DNA of 64,000 bases from NCBI RefSeq assembly GCF_902497785.1, contig NZ_CABVHK010000003.1:186001-250000 (forward strand), read 5' to 3'. Under the pieces are notes generated by a model. The model was given only the letters and a program-made list of their open reading frames with translations. It did no database searches and had not been told where the DNA came from. The DNA comes from Pseudomonas fluorescens (GTDB lineage: Bacteria > Pseudomonadota > Gammaproteobacteria > Pseudomonadales > Pseudomonadaceae). Position 1 is the stretch's first letter, and every line of letters starts with the position of its first letter. This document shows, piece by piece, positions 29,132-38,206 of the stretch. The position numbers and the translations under genes are program-made.

Positions 29132-29974
29132 ATGAACCGAATTGAACAACTGAAAGACGCACGCGCCAATAAAGTCATCGAAATGGAGGCGCTCAAAAAG
29201 GAAATACCACCTTTTGAGTCAGCGCTTCACAGCGAGGACGTCATTAACAACGGCCGAGAGAGCGACGTCAGGCATGAAATCAGCAGTCGCCAAATCAAAA
29301 TCGACTCAATCGATCATCAGATCTTCCGACTCGACCAAACGCTGGACCGCCTGGAGAAGCTGGCCAACCGAGAAAGCTTGATGGAAGGCTACATTACCGA
29401 CATGGCTAACTGGATGGCGGATGAGCTGGAGCTTAACGATAAACGGCAAAGCCTGAGCACTCGCCTGGAGGAAATTCGTCAGCAAGCACAGGAGGAGATT
29501 ACCAGCGCACGGCAGGCTGAGACTCAGGCGGCTACCGCTTACGCACAGGCCGTGGCGTGGGGCGACGTCGACGGCGAAAAAGCAGCTAGCACCGACGCTC
29601 AGAAAGCCGCGAAAAACCTCAGTACCGCCACCGAACAACATCGCCGCCAGCTCCTGATCATCACCGCCTTGGAGCAAGAGCTGGCCATCGTAGACCGACA
29701 CATCAGCGAGGCTCAGGTAGAACACCAAAAAATTGAGGATACAGCCTTGCGGCTGGTCCACAACGCGCTGGAGGAAGCGTGGAATGAAGCCGCCCAAGCG
29801 CTGCTAGATGTGGGAGGCAAGCTGTACGCCGCAGCTCGGCTGATAGGCCGTGACCCGGTGTCCTTAATGAAGCTCGACATCCCGGAGCAAGGTGAAAACT
29901 TCGGCAGTTGGAGGTGGAGCGAACTGGCGGACCGTGGCCGCCAGCATCGCACGCGCGATCTGCTCTCGATGTAA
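29132..29974 (+). CDS. Coiled-coil hypothetical protein
   Basis: A 280-residue protein with AGGACAAAACTC before the ATG, 86 bp after the primase stop. Nearly all of it is predicted coiled coil: heptad-rich stretches at about 1-105 and 110-200 (LSTRLEEIRQQAQEEITS, LLIITALEQELAIVDRHIS), then a globular end (WSELADRGRQHRTRDLLSM). No membrane segment. No family recognised. It could be structural or act with the 61-residue protein that follows. Confidence 0.75.
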   Translation: MNRIEQLKDARANKVIEMEALKKEIPPFESALHSEDVINNGRESDVRHEISSRQIKIDSIDHQIFRLDQTLDRLEKLANRESLMEGYITDMANWMADELELNDKRQSLSTRLEEIRQQAQEEITSARQAETQAATAYAQAVAWGDVDGEKAASTDAQKAAKNLSTATEQHRRQLLIITALEQELAIVDRHISEAQVEHQKIEDTALRLVHNALEEAWNEAAQALLDVGGKLYAAARLIGRDPVSLMKLDIPEQGENFGSWRWSELADRGRQHRTRDLLSM

Positions 29975-30038
29975 CTGCAGATTACCCCGAAACAGCCTGC
30001 AATCGCGGGCTGTTTAAATCACTCCAAGGATCGAAGTC

Positions 30039-30224
30039 ATGAACACAGCGATAGAAAACAGCTCATCCCTAACCGAAACGCTTCAAGCGAGAAAAGCCCA
30101 CCTGACCGCCCTACTCAAGATCGTGGATACCAAAATCGGAAAAAGCACAGCGATGCAGAAGCTCACCATCACTGCGATCAAGGCAGAAATGGGGCTAATC
30201 GAGCATAAGCTGAAAAAACGGTAA
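30039..30224 (+). CDS. Small helical protein (61 aa)
   Basis: Begins after AAGGATCGAAGTC. The 61-residue product is polar, helical and ends in KLKKR; no family is recognised. It lies 65 bp after the coiled-coil gene and is the last plus-strand backbone gene before the oppositely oriented cargo. A GGAAGCTCGCAAAAGCTTCC hairpin just after the stop (about 30236-30256) may terminate the operon. Confidence 0.6.
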   Translation: MNTAIENSSSLTETLQARKAHLTALLKIVDTKIGKSTAMQKLTITAIKAEMGLIEHKLKKR

Positions 30225-30471
30225 TGAAGATAAACGGAAGCTCGCAAAAGCTTCCGTTGCATTCAAATTCCGCAGCCAGCTTCCAGGCAATAGCGGCAGT
30301 CAGCTCCAGCAATGTGGAGCAAAACTAAGCTATTGAAAAATGTGTCCACAAAATTGAGAACTACATCAGCTTAACGGAGCTTGAATATTATAAAAACAAC
30401 CTAGCACCCAAACTCCGTATAGCTTGTCCTTCCCAAAAACAACTCCTAGGAATATTAGTTAAATATCAAGA

Positions 30472-33000
30472 TCAGGATGCAGACTTAAGTTTTTGGCTGG
30501 CTTCCTCTAACGAGTTATGTACTTCAACCCTAGAATCATCTAAGCCCTCAATGATATCTGCCAAAATACTTTTACACTCAGAGTAATTAGCGGCAAGCTC
30601 TTTTTTTCGGCGCGAACTCAACCCCTCGGCGGTATAATTTAAAAACACTGAGTTTGCAGCTTCAGCGAGACGATAATAATTCACACTTCTAATATCGCCA
30701 GCCTTAATCGCCTTCTGCATAGCCTTCAAGGCAGTGTAATCCTCACGCTCTTGGGAGCAAACTTTCCAGAGAGCGTCAAGAACACTAACTGAGAGCTCTT
30801 TCAGCTCGTGCTTAAGGGCGCCGTGGCTTTTCCTAAACGCCTTTGATACGTCATCATAAGCACCCGCTAAAAGCTCTATTTGTCGGGCGACTGACCCCAC
30901 CACACAAGAGAGCAAAAGTTTAGCTTCAGCCGATCTTCTAAACCACTTCGTACTGGCTAGCTTTCCGTCAATTATCGCCAGCCGACAAACATCTACGAGT
31001 TCAGACTTATTACCTACTCGAGCCTCAACTTGAAACCAAAGATCAAATAGCAACTCTTTCCTTTGCCCGTGTAGATACGCATCTTTAAAGGCGCTCCGTA
31101 CGGAATTTATTTCCGCTCCAGGATCAAAAGAGTCGATCTGCGCTAATGCCAACAGAAGATCTGGATTGTTTTTGTACTGCTGTTTCCGCAATAACGACTT
31201 GATGGTCGCACGCGCCTTTAAAAAGTCATACTCTTTAAGGAGTGCAACAGATTGACGAATTGCTTCTCCCACCGCCACCTGACTACTCTGAGAAGAGTTG
31301 GCCCTTAAAGCCTGGGCCCTTCCCTTAACATATCCAAGGTAGCGATCAGCATTAGTTACCACCTCATCCTTGAGGGACAAGGTTAAATTAACAATTGATT
31401 GAGAGCATTTGAAGCGAGGTTCTGATTCAATAAATGAAGCTGATTGCAAAAGAAATAGTCGACCCAACTCTAATATGGCGTCTTCGATTAACAGCTGCTC
31501 CAACTCCGTATAATGCCTAAGCTCAGCCAGAGAGCAAGATCCAATGAATGAGATCGTCAGCAGAATCTTCCTAGCTTCAGGACTCAACTGATGAATTTCT
31601 CGACGAAGAGCCGCACTCCGTACCGCCTCACCCTTTTTGCCTTGCCACTCAGCTATCGCTTTATCTATAGAATATCCGACACGGCACAAGCGAAGAATAG
31701 ATTCAGTAAATAAAGGCGATCCTTCAGACGCCTCTTCTAGTTTCCTTATTGACTTTGAGGTAATACCTTCAAACCCCATAGATGACTTAAGCTCATCAAT
31801 GTAATGGACGTATTCCTCTCCTGACAAGCCAGGCACTTCGATAGCGGTATCAGATGAGTAACTTACATTTGATCGCGTAGTCAGAAGTATTTTTGAATTA
31901 CTTCCGCCAATTTCACGAGCAGTTTCCATGATTCTTTTCTGCTCATCGACGTCCGCTGAATCGACATCATCAACCACAATAAACGAAGGGAAGGTTTGCA
32001 AATTCTGTCTAGCAAGCCTTTTTAGCTGATTGATGGAAACATCCTCTAACTCTGAATCTAAAGTCCCTGTTTTTTGACAAATAGCAACTAAAAGAGTTTC
32101 AAGGTTGGAGTAGTGTGTTTCCGGGGTCCCAATAAAGCCGTCCATACCAGCTTTAAACTGCTGAGTCTTGGCGGTTAACCAAATGATCTGATCAAATAGC
32201 GGAGCGCCGGTTGACGCTATCAATTGACAAAACTCATACGCGATAGAGGTTTTACCTTTTCCGCCTTCTCCGGCCAAAACCTTCGCATACTGAAATTCGT
32301 CAGACAACCAAGCCCAGAGCTTCTGAATTATTTCTACACGTCCAACAAAATTGGGGCAAACAAAATTTCGATCGGGGAGATTATGATCAAGTAGATTTAT
32401 CTTCTTAACAAAACGGCCTTCCAGCAGTGCGAGTAAATCACGACCACTTGTGAGAAACTCAAAGTCAGCATGAGTCACCGCTTGTTTACACTCGTCCCCG
32501 GCGCGATAAAGAGTTGCTCCCTCGCTGAAAATCTGTTTGTTTTTTGCATCGTCTGCCCTTTTACTGGCAGATATGGTATGCAATTGCTCTGGCCGCTTAG
32601 GCACATGAAGCAACCCTATGGTGACAGAGGGAGATCCATAGGGAATTTCGATAATACTTATGTCAAGACGCTGACCAAAATACTTATCAAGTTGACCCTT
32701 AAGTTTTTGTACATTTAATCCGTTCGGTTCAACTCCAACAAGTTCAAATCGTTGGTCTTTCTCCACCTCCTTTACACCGTATACTATATAACCACCATAA
32801 GTATTATAGAAACTCGCGATAGATCGCACAGTCTTTGAATAATCATGCGCGCTATCCTCATAAACCTCTTTATAGTCCCAGAGCTCACACTCGATAGGCA
32901 CAGGATTGTAATTAGGAATTATAAGATTTAAAACCGCCTCAGACAAAGCGCCAGCCTGAATTTTTGTATAAATCTCTTTCTTTAACTCCGTAACATTCAT
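30472..33000 (-). CDS. AlbA_2 (Schlafen-like) / STAND NTPase, probable defence protein
   Basis: An 842-residue protein, start at 33000 where AAGGA has proper spacing (an ATG two codons upstream has none). Residues about 30-165 form an AlbA_2 / Schlafen-like domain (ECELWDYKEVYEDSA, then SFYNTYGGYIVYGVKEV). About 225-480 is an NB-ARC-type ATPase: Walker A GEGGKGKTSIAYEF at about 243, Walker B FIVVDDVDSAD at about 338, and KILLTTRS near 371. The remainder is helical and repeat-like, a likely sensor. STAND proteins of this layout act as phage sensors (Avs and bacterial NLR-like groups), and Schlafen-type domains can be RNA nucleases, so infection-triggered activity is plausible. It is AT-rich with codon use unlike the core genes. 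Confidence 0.85.
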   Translation of the reverse strand: MNVTELKKEIYTKIQAGALSEAVLNLIIPNYNPVPIECELWDYKEVYEDSAHDYSKTVRSIASFYNTYGGYIVYGVKEVEKDQRFELVGVEPNGLNVQKLKGQLDKYFGQRLDISIIEIPYGSPSVTIGLLHVPKRPEQLHTISASKRADDAKNKQIFSEGATLYRAGDECKQAVTHADFEFLTSGRDLLALLEGRFVKKINLLDHNLPDRNFVCPNFVGRVEIIQKLWAWLSDEFQYAKVLAGEGGKGKTSIAYEFCQLIASTGAPLFDQIIWLTAKTQQFKAGMDGFIGTPETHYSNLETLLVAICQKTGTLDSELEDVSINQLKRLARQNLQTFPSFIVVDDVDSADVDEQKRIMETAREIGGSNSKILLTTRSNVSYSSDTAIEVPGLSGEEYVHYIDELKSSMGFEGITSKSIRKLEEASEGSPLFTESILRLCRVGYSIDKAIAEWQGKKGEAVRSAALRREIHQLSPEARKILLTISFIGSCSLAELRHYTELEQLLIEDAILELGRLFLLQSASFIESEPRFKCSQSIVNLTLSLKDEVVTNADRYLGYVKGRAQALRANSSQSSQVAVGEAIRQSVALLKEYDFLKARATIKSLLRKQQYKNNPDLLLALAQIDSFDPGAEINSVRSAFKDAYLHGQRKELLFDLWFQVEARVGNKSELVDVCRLAIIDGKLASTKWFRRSAEAKLLLSCVVGSVARQIELLAGAYDDVSKAFRKSHGALKHELKELSVSVLDALWKVCSQEREDYTALKAMQKAIKAGDIRSVNYYRLAEAANSVFLNYTAEGLSSRRKKELAANYSECKSILADIIEGLDDSRVEVHNSLEEASQKLKSAS

Positions 33001-33276
33001 GGCCATTCCTTGTACACGCTAATAGGGACTTAATTATTGAAATCTGACTGCTAATGACTATTGTTTTCTAGCAAATGTAGGGTTGAAGATACGATCAACA
33101 CGCCTTAAGGCGTCAAAAAGCCACTACACGATCTGATATACCACTTCTCACGGTGTTTGCACAACGGCAAAGGGTTTTGTGCTAACGGAATGAAAGCGAA
33201 GATATCCCTTCTCATACGCTGTTGCTGGGTAGCTGTGGGTCGATTGCGGCTCTTCCTGACAGACCGCTAACGGCCC

Positions 33277-33435
33277 AGGTTGTGTAAAAACGCAGGTCCT
33301 GTTTTCAAGTCTGTGTCGCTAAGCAAAATCTGCCAGTGATTGGCGGCAGCTCAGTGGACCTAAAATCTGCGTAGGCGAGCAAATTTCGTTCAGAATCAGA
33401 CCGTCAAACCTGCTCTAAACGTCTTTACACAGCCT
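33277..33435. repeat. Inverted repeat flanking 127 bp in a gene-free stretch
   Basis: Inside the 568-bp gene-free stretch 33007-33574, AGGTTGTGTAAAAACG at 33277-33292 matches the complement of 33420-33435 at 14 of 16 positions. The ends resemble those of small transposon remnants, and no reading frame lies between them. It may be a MITE or the scar of an insertion. The rest of the stretch holds only short hairpins and a probable promoter for the gene at 33575. Confidence 0.4.
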
Positions 33436-33574
33436 CGGCCAAAAGAGGATGTTCGACGGAGACAGCTTTCAGCTCTAAGATGATGTTCACCAAGGTCTGC
33501 CTTCGGTTAACGAAAGTAGTTTAGGTATAATTACCAGATGAGGGGCGATCTCCCCTACCTATGGAGCGTAGTTC

Positions 33575-34396
33575 GTGCAGCGCCTTTCAAAAAAAAAGCC
33601 CATCGAAGAAAGTTCATCTGAATCCCAGAAGCACACAAATCAGAATAAATATCATAGCGATTTGGATGTCTGGCTTTCCCGGCTAAGTCATTTGTCTCAG
33701 TTTGGTCTTCTCGCACTTACCATTGGAGCGTTTTATTTTACGGTTATCCCTTTATATAAGACTGCTGCACTAGAGGAAAGCATAGCTCGGCGCGAGGCTG
33801 AACTCAGCGCGATGAACAGTAAGCTCATCGCCGCGACTGCCTCTCTTGAAAAAGTTAAACTTGAAATCTACGAACGTAACAGAACAGATTTAATTAAAGG
33901 GATAATTTCAATCGCGCCTTATTGTTCAGGACTGATAACACGGCCAGATCCAACTAACACTTCGGAAGGCAAAGAGCTAGGATACCATCTATTAAAGGTC
34001 GACGCGGCACAGTGTATGCGGGATGAGTTCAAACAGCGAAAAGCTGAAGCCATACTCACCGCCGATGACTATTCACAACTTAAAGATAAAATAGAAATAA
34101 TCGCCGTGAATTTGTCGCAGATCCAAAAAAAAGCACTATTTGATATAAATTCTGTTCCAGAGCTGGCTGCAAATGACCCAACCACACTGACACCTCCGGG
34201 GCACTATGCAGAGGAAGCAGAGCAACTAGATAGACTCATAGAAAATCTTGCACCTGGTCTCATAGATAAAAACGCTAAACTTCAAGCGGCGATTGATCGT
34301 ACGCGCAGCAAGATATCTATAGATTACAATGAATCTGTCAGCAAAGAAATCCTGAAACTTCGCACCATTAATTGGCTGAGCAGCAAGCAACTATAA
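33575..34396 (+). CDS. Membrane-anchored coiled-coil protein
   Basis: A 273-residue protein with GTG start, GGAG about 9 nt upstream. A polar N terminus (about 1-40) precedes one membrane segment at about 45-63 (FGLLALTIGAFYFTVIPLY), a coiled coil at about 66-100 (EESIARREAELSAMNSKL) and a soluble domain with two cysteines (IAPYCSGLI, AAQCMRDEF). No family recognised. It lies divergently to the STAND gene within the cargo, so it may be a separate defence factor or a partner; only context supports this. Confidence 0.7.
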   Translation: MQRLSKKKPIEESSSESQKHTNQNKYHSDLDVWLSRLSHLSQFGLLALTIGAFYFTVIPLYKTAALEESIARREAELSAMNSKLIAATASLEKVKLEIYERNRTDLIKGIISIAPYCSGLITRPDPTNTSEGKELGYHLLKVDAAQCMRDEFKQRKAEAILTADDYSQLKDKIEIIAVNLSQIQKKALFDINSVPELAANDPTTLTPPGHYAEEAEQLDRLIENLAPGLIDKNAKLQAAIDRTRSKISIDYNESVSKEILKLRTINWLSSKQL

Positions 34397-34521
34397 CTTC
34401 TTGTTTACAAATACGCTGAATGGCTCCTGTCGACATGTTGAAAAAAAACGGCTTCAGGAAGAGTTTCATTCGGGGCAGCATCTTGTCAAATTCTCAGCCC
34501 CCCTCATCGAGCGAGTAATCG

Positions 34522-35310
34522 TCACGCCAACTTAAACTTTCTTACAACAGCACTTTCAAGAGCCGACACTATTCCTTTGAGAAGATATCGGGCATCATCC
34601 CAATCCGACTCGGTAATAATAATACTTTCTCCCATTGAGTATTTACTGATGGCTCTAACGCGCAAAAATTTTTCATCTACCCTTCCTTGGTTATGAACCA
34701 AAATATTTCTCTGCGCCTTACACCAATTCAACTCTTCCTTTTCTTCTGGCAAAAATTCTATAGGTATGTGAAGCTTGTTTTTAAGGTACTCAATTAAATC
34801 ATCTATCGAGCCATATGTGAGATCGGAGATTTCTTTATCTACAATTTTTGCTACAAGCGACCCCATATCTGGCTCGCTAAGAACATCCTCATAAGAAATC
34901 ATCTTCTTTGATTTCAATATTTTAGGTTTGTACAGAAGAGTGGCCCTTATAATATCGCTTAGGGCCGCTTCGAATAGCGTGATCAAATGAACATAGGTCA
35001 TGCGCAAACACAGCTCAGGCAGGCTTAGCAAATCACTACCCTGCTTTTTTAATGGGGTAGCCACATCAATTAAGAGCTTCTTCGGCACACTAATAAACCG
35101 CCTGTCGCCTGGGGCGGCAGAGTGCACTATCTCACCCGATATTACTTTATCTAACTCATCATAAAGTCCAGTGATACTTTCGGCTTCACTTATAGCAACA
35201 CGCCCCAGAAATGCTGACAGCAGTTTTGTTCTAGCGACTTCCGCGTCATAACCGCTCGTAATTTCAGAGATCTTTTCTTTTAGATTCAACTTGAATACCC
35301 CTTTTTTCAC
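34522..35310 (-). CDS. HEPN-domain protein (RiboL-PSP-HEPN-like)
   Basis: A 262-residue protein. The C-terminal half contains the HEPN signature RNxxxH in WCKAQRNILVHNQGRVD (about residues 205-221), preceded by a long helix (YVHLITLFEAALSDIIRATL) as in HEPN folds. HEPN proteins with this motif are often metal-independent RNases in toxin-antitoxin and abortive-infection systems. The start GTG 35310 has a weak ribosome-binding site, so the exact N terminus is unsure. No obvious antitoxin gene is adjacent. Confidence 0.7.
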   Translation of the reverse strand: MKKGVFKLNLKEKISEITSGYDAEVARTKLLSAFLGRVAISEAESITGLYDELDKVISGEIVHSAAPGDRRFISVPKKLLIDVATPLKKQGSDLLSLPELCLRMTYVHLITLFEAALSDIIRATLLYKPKILKSKKMISYEDVLSEPDMGSLVAKIVDKEISDLTYGSIDDLIEYLKNKLHIPIEFLPEEKEELNWCKAQRNILVHNQGRVDEKFLRVRAISKYSMGESIIITESDWDDARYLLKGIVSALESAVVRKFKLA

Positions 35311-35367
35311 AGACTCATTTTAAGGTCTTTTCTTGGTCGACAGCCCCCTTGAATGCCTTGTCTGCGT

Positions 35368-36507
35368 TTAGGCGAACTGCTGGTGAGCGCGCTGCCACAG
35401 TTCGTGCGCGTCATCGATCAGGCTGACGGCAATCGACTCCCTCGTCTCCGGATCTCGGAGGAGCGCCAAGTCCTCATTGGAAGGGGCGTGGAAGTTCACA
35501 TTGAACTTAGAGAACTTCCAGAAAAGGCTGCCCGGATTACGAGCTTTTGGTGCGATCTCTCGACTTAGCGTCAACAGGCGCTCCCGGTCTTCCGGGAACT
35601 GCTCACCGTCACAGTAGTAGCTAACGTAGAGACGGTGGTTGAGTTCGATGTACACACCCCCGCTCATGAACATGAAGGGAAAAGTGAGGCCGATGTATTT
35701 GCTGTTTTTTGCCTTCTTGTAATAGGCGGCAACCGCCTCCTTCGTGGCAGAAATTTCGGGCTTGCCGAGTTGCGGACACTGGATCGCTTGATAAGCCGTC
35801 ATGCGCTCCCAAATATCGAACTGTAGGTCGGCCAGTACGGACTTGAACGCATGGTTGATGTCGGCGATTACGAAGATATTCTCGCCCAGCAGGATCTGTT
35901 CTTTTAGCTTACTCATGTAGATCTCGCCCTGGTCACTGGATGTCAGCTTTTGGAGTAATTCGATGTACTGGAAAACGCTTTCCCGCACCCCGGGCTCGCG
36001 GGCGACCAGTGGAACACAGTCCTTCAGCCAAGAGATGATCTCAGCTTCGTAGCTCAAAAGAACTACAGACAGAGACCTGCGACTCTGTTCACTGGGCTCC
36101 GAACCATCCAGAGTGAGGTAAGTCGTCCAAATCTCGCCATAGCCTTCCGCCTGCATTCGCTGGTGATAGGTCCAGAGCTGCTCGTCCTGATCGCCGGCGT
36201 AGATCTTGTTTTCGATGATCACAGCCTGCTTGGATTGGTTGCGGACCAGAATGTCGATGTTCCGGTACTCGACCTCGACAAACGCATTCTCTAAATCGAA
36301 GTTCTGGATGCCTAACCGCTTCAACAGAAGATTCAGCAGCGCTGTTCCCTGATTGTGGCTGGCCTTAGGGTCGAGCAAGAAGGCGAGAAAGCGCGAGTGA
36401 AGCCGAACCTCGTCACTTGAGCTGCGGAGTACGGAGAAGAGGTTGAAGCCTGCCGGGCGCTGATACCTCGCGCGCAGCAAAGCCACGGTTTGCAAAAAAT
36501 CGTCCAT
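35368..36507 (-). CDS. PD-(D/E)XK nuclease superfamily protein
   Basis: A 379-residue protein of the PDDEXK_4 type. The catalytic core is at about residues 75-105: VEVEYRNIDILVR supplies the Asp and QAVIIENKIYAGDQ the E-x-K. The N terminus (NLFSVLRSSSDEVRLHSRFL) is characteristic of this family, whose members are mostly uncharacterised and common in defence islands. The base composition is closer to the host than that of the neighbouring cargo, suggesting separate acquisition. It is monocistronic. Confidence 0.85.
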   Translation of the reverse strand: MDDFLQTVALLRARYQRPAGFNLFSVLRSSSDEVRLHSRFLAFLLDPKASHNQGTALLNLLLKRLGIQNFDLENAFVEVEYRNIDILVRNQSKQAVIIENKIYAGDQDEQLWTYHQRMQAEGYGEIWTTYLTLDGSEPSEQSRRSLSVVLLSYEAEIISWLKDCVPLVAREPGVRESVFQYIELLQKLTSSDQGEIYMSKLKEQILLGENIFVIADINHAFKSVLADLQFDIWERMTAYQAIQCPQLGKPEISATKEAVAAYYKKAKNSKYIGLTFPFMFMSGGVYIELNHRLYVSYYCDGEQFPEDRERLLTLSREIAPKARNPGSLFWKFSKFNVNFHAPSNEDLALLRDPETRESIAVSLIDDAHELWQRAHQQFA

Positions 36508-36700
36508 GAGAGAGGATCCCTGATTAAGGCCGAGTTATGGCGCGCAGTATCAGGCAAATCACGCCCTGATGTAATGGCCATTTGACTCTACCGGCATCAT
36601 ACAAATCTTTGTTTAGAGCTGTGTCGACCGCTCAAACCTTTGCCAATGAAGCGTTTTGCGAAGTCGCATCGCACTACATTACCCAATTTGTAAACACGGC

Positions 36701-36823
36701 TGTAACACCTCCTAGGCTTGTAACACCCAACGCAAGTAAAAGAGGAAGCGTGTGTAACGCCAATAAAATCAAATAAATTCAATTAGTTAACATAGCTCGT
36801 AACACCCGCAACACCTGTAACAC
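36701..36823. repeat. TGTAACAC cluster near the right end
   Basis: TGTAACAC occurs at 36701, 36719 and 36816, with GTGTAACGC at 36752 and CGTAACACC at about 36799. The motif is the same as in the cluster at 22650-22771, although spacing here is irregular. It starts the 895-bp gene-free stretch 36508-37403. Confidence 0.45.
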
Positions 36824-37022
36824 GTCTTTTCGAGCCCCACACCCCATCGATGATAGCGCCGCCAGCGAAAGTAATACTGGCTTGGTATCGACTAATTCAG
36901 AATTCGAACGCTGGGTCGCCGAACTACAGGACGCTTGGGAGATGCCGTCTGCCAACGACGAACAGGGGAGATGCATCGACCGGGGCACCGACATCGCCTG
37001 GGACCCTGGGGATGTTCGGTAG
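36775..37022 (+). pseudogene. Open frame without start, probable gene remnant
   Basis: From a stop at about 36772 a frame stays open for 82 codons to TAG at 37020-37022. The last part looks like a real protein end (SEFERWVAELQDAWEMPS, DRGTDIAWDPGDVR) with host-like codon use, but no start codon is available except an internal ATG near the end. It is probably the 3' end of a lost gene. Family not recognised. Confidence 0.35.
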
Positions 37023-37290
37023 GTACGGGGTCGGAAACCCGCGTGATCGTGTTAGCGGAAAAGTGCACAGCTTAGTGAACAGGTGAACCTGGTGAACTGC
37101 CTGTTCACCTGTGCATTTGCCCTACAAAAAGACCGATCTGAGGTCACCATTGCCGATACGGTAACGATGCTCCTTTTTCTTCAAGATCCTTTCAATTTCA
37201 GCATTGAAATTTCAGTAAGCTGGAGCAGCTCCCACTACCAAAACCCCGCGGGTTTCCGACCCCGTGTGGACAAGAAACCCCCAGGGTCCC
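37000..37290. repeat. Long interrupted inverted repeat enclosing GTGAAC repeats, possible origin
   Basis: Outer arms GGGACCCTGGGG (37000-37011) and its complement (37279-37290) and inner arms of 19 bp, ACGGGGTCGGAAACCCGCG (37025-37043) with 37247-37265, form a large palindrome with a ~200-bp centre. The centre contains GTGAAC at 37075, 37083 and 37092 and the inverse GTTCAC at 37103. These resemble, from memory, the GGTGAACAG-type iterons bound by P4 alpha. The remaining centre up to 37246 is AT-rich. Together with the element's primase this marks a candidate replication origin. Confidence 0.5.
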
Positions 37291-37403
37291 CGGCAGGCTT
37301 TTGCACTTGGACCTAGCAGGCAGCATGTAATGGACAGGTACACGATGACTGGATAGCCTCAATGCCCAGCACGTTGGTAGATGCATTCAGCGGGGAAACC
37401 GAA

Positions 37404-38132
37404 ATGAGCGATATCTATTCGAATGCAGTCGACTCCTTCCGAATCGGAATCGAGCACTTCTTGAAGGAGCCAGGGTATTCCAGTAGGAAACACGCGATCC
37501 TGACGATCTTCCATGCCATAGAGCTGTTGCTTAAGGAGCAGCTGTATCGCACCAATCCGATTTTGATTTATAGGAACATCGACGCAAAAATCACGGACGA
37601 CTCGCTGACCGTAGGGATCAAGGAGGCGCTCGCCCGGCTTGAGAATGTCGGACAAGGCTTACATAAGGGTCCTCAATCCGTCATTGAGCGAATCCAAAAA
37701 AGAAGAAACCGCATTGAGCACCATCGCTACGACCATAAAGAAGAAGATGAAGCGATAATTTCAGAGTCTCTGCAGTTTATTTTTTTCTTCGTCGAAGGTG
37801 TTTTGAAGGAAAAACTGGAACGTGACATTCAACCTACGACGCTTCGGCAGATACGAGGTTTGATTTTCAACCGGCAGGATCTTGAATGGATCGCCATGCA
37901 TCGACTGGACCAGTGGTTCCACGACACCTGGCCTGATTGGAGCGAGGAGGATGTGGACTCACCAGATGAGTTCGAGGGAACGTTGGATTGTCCAGTTTGC
38001 TACCAAACCTACCTAGTAATCGACAATCTCCCAATCCCCTTCTGCTTTCACTGCAACACGACAGTTGACGCAAAGCTATGCGACTGTGGCTTTACCCACC
38101 TTTCCAGTGAAAGGTGCCGTCACTGCTATTGA
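37404..38132 (+). CDS. HEPN-like protein with C-terminal zinc ribbon
   Basis: A 242-residue protein; ATG 37404 is chosen because GGGGAA precedes it, while the frame opens 14 codons earlier. The N-terminal helical domain contains RNxxxH in KRRNRIEHHRYDH (about residues 107-119) after a helix HAIELLLKEQLY, typical of HEPN nucleases. The C terminus has zinc-binding pairs (CPVCYQTY, FCFHCNTT, CDCGF, RCRHCY). It is the last gene before attR. The combination of a HEPN-like fold and a treble-clef or ribbon end suggests RNA cleavage, but substrate and trigger are unknown. Confidence 0.7.
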   Translation: MSDIYSNAVDSFRIGIEHFLKEPGYSSRKHAILTIFHAIELLLKEQLYRTNPILIYRNIDAKITDDSLTVGIKEALARLENVGQGLHKGPQSVIERIQKRRNRIEHHRYDHKEEDEAIISESLQFIFFFVEGVLKEKLERDIQPTTLRQIRGLIFNRQDLEWIAMHRLDQWFHDTWPDWSEEDVDSPDEFEGTLDCPVCYQTYLVIDNLPIPFCFHCNTTVDAKLCDCGFTHLSSERCRHCY

Positions 38133-38206
38133 ATGTGGACTGCTGTTAAGATCGAGGCTGGATTCGCCCGGAGGCGATCCGCTACCCCCGGCAGTAGCCG
38201 TAAGCG

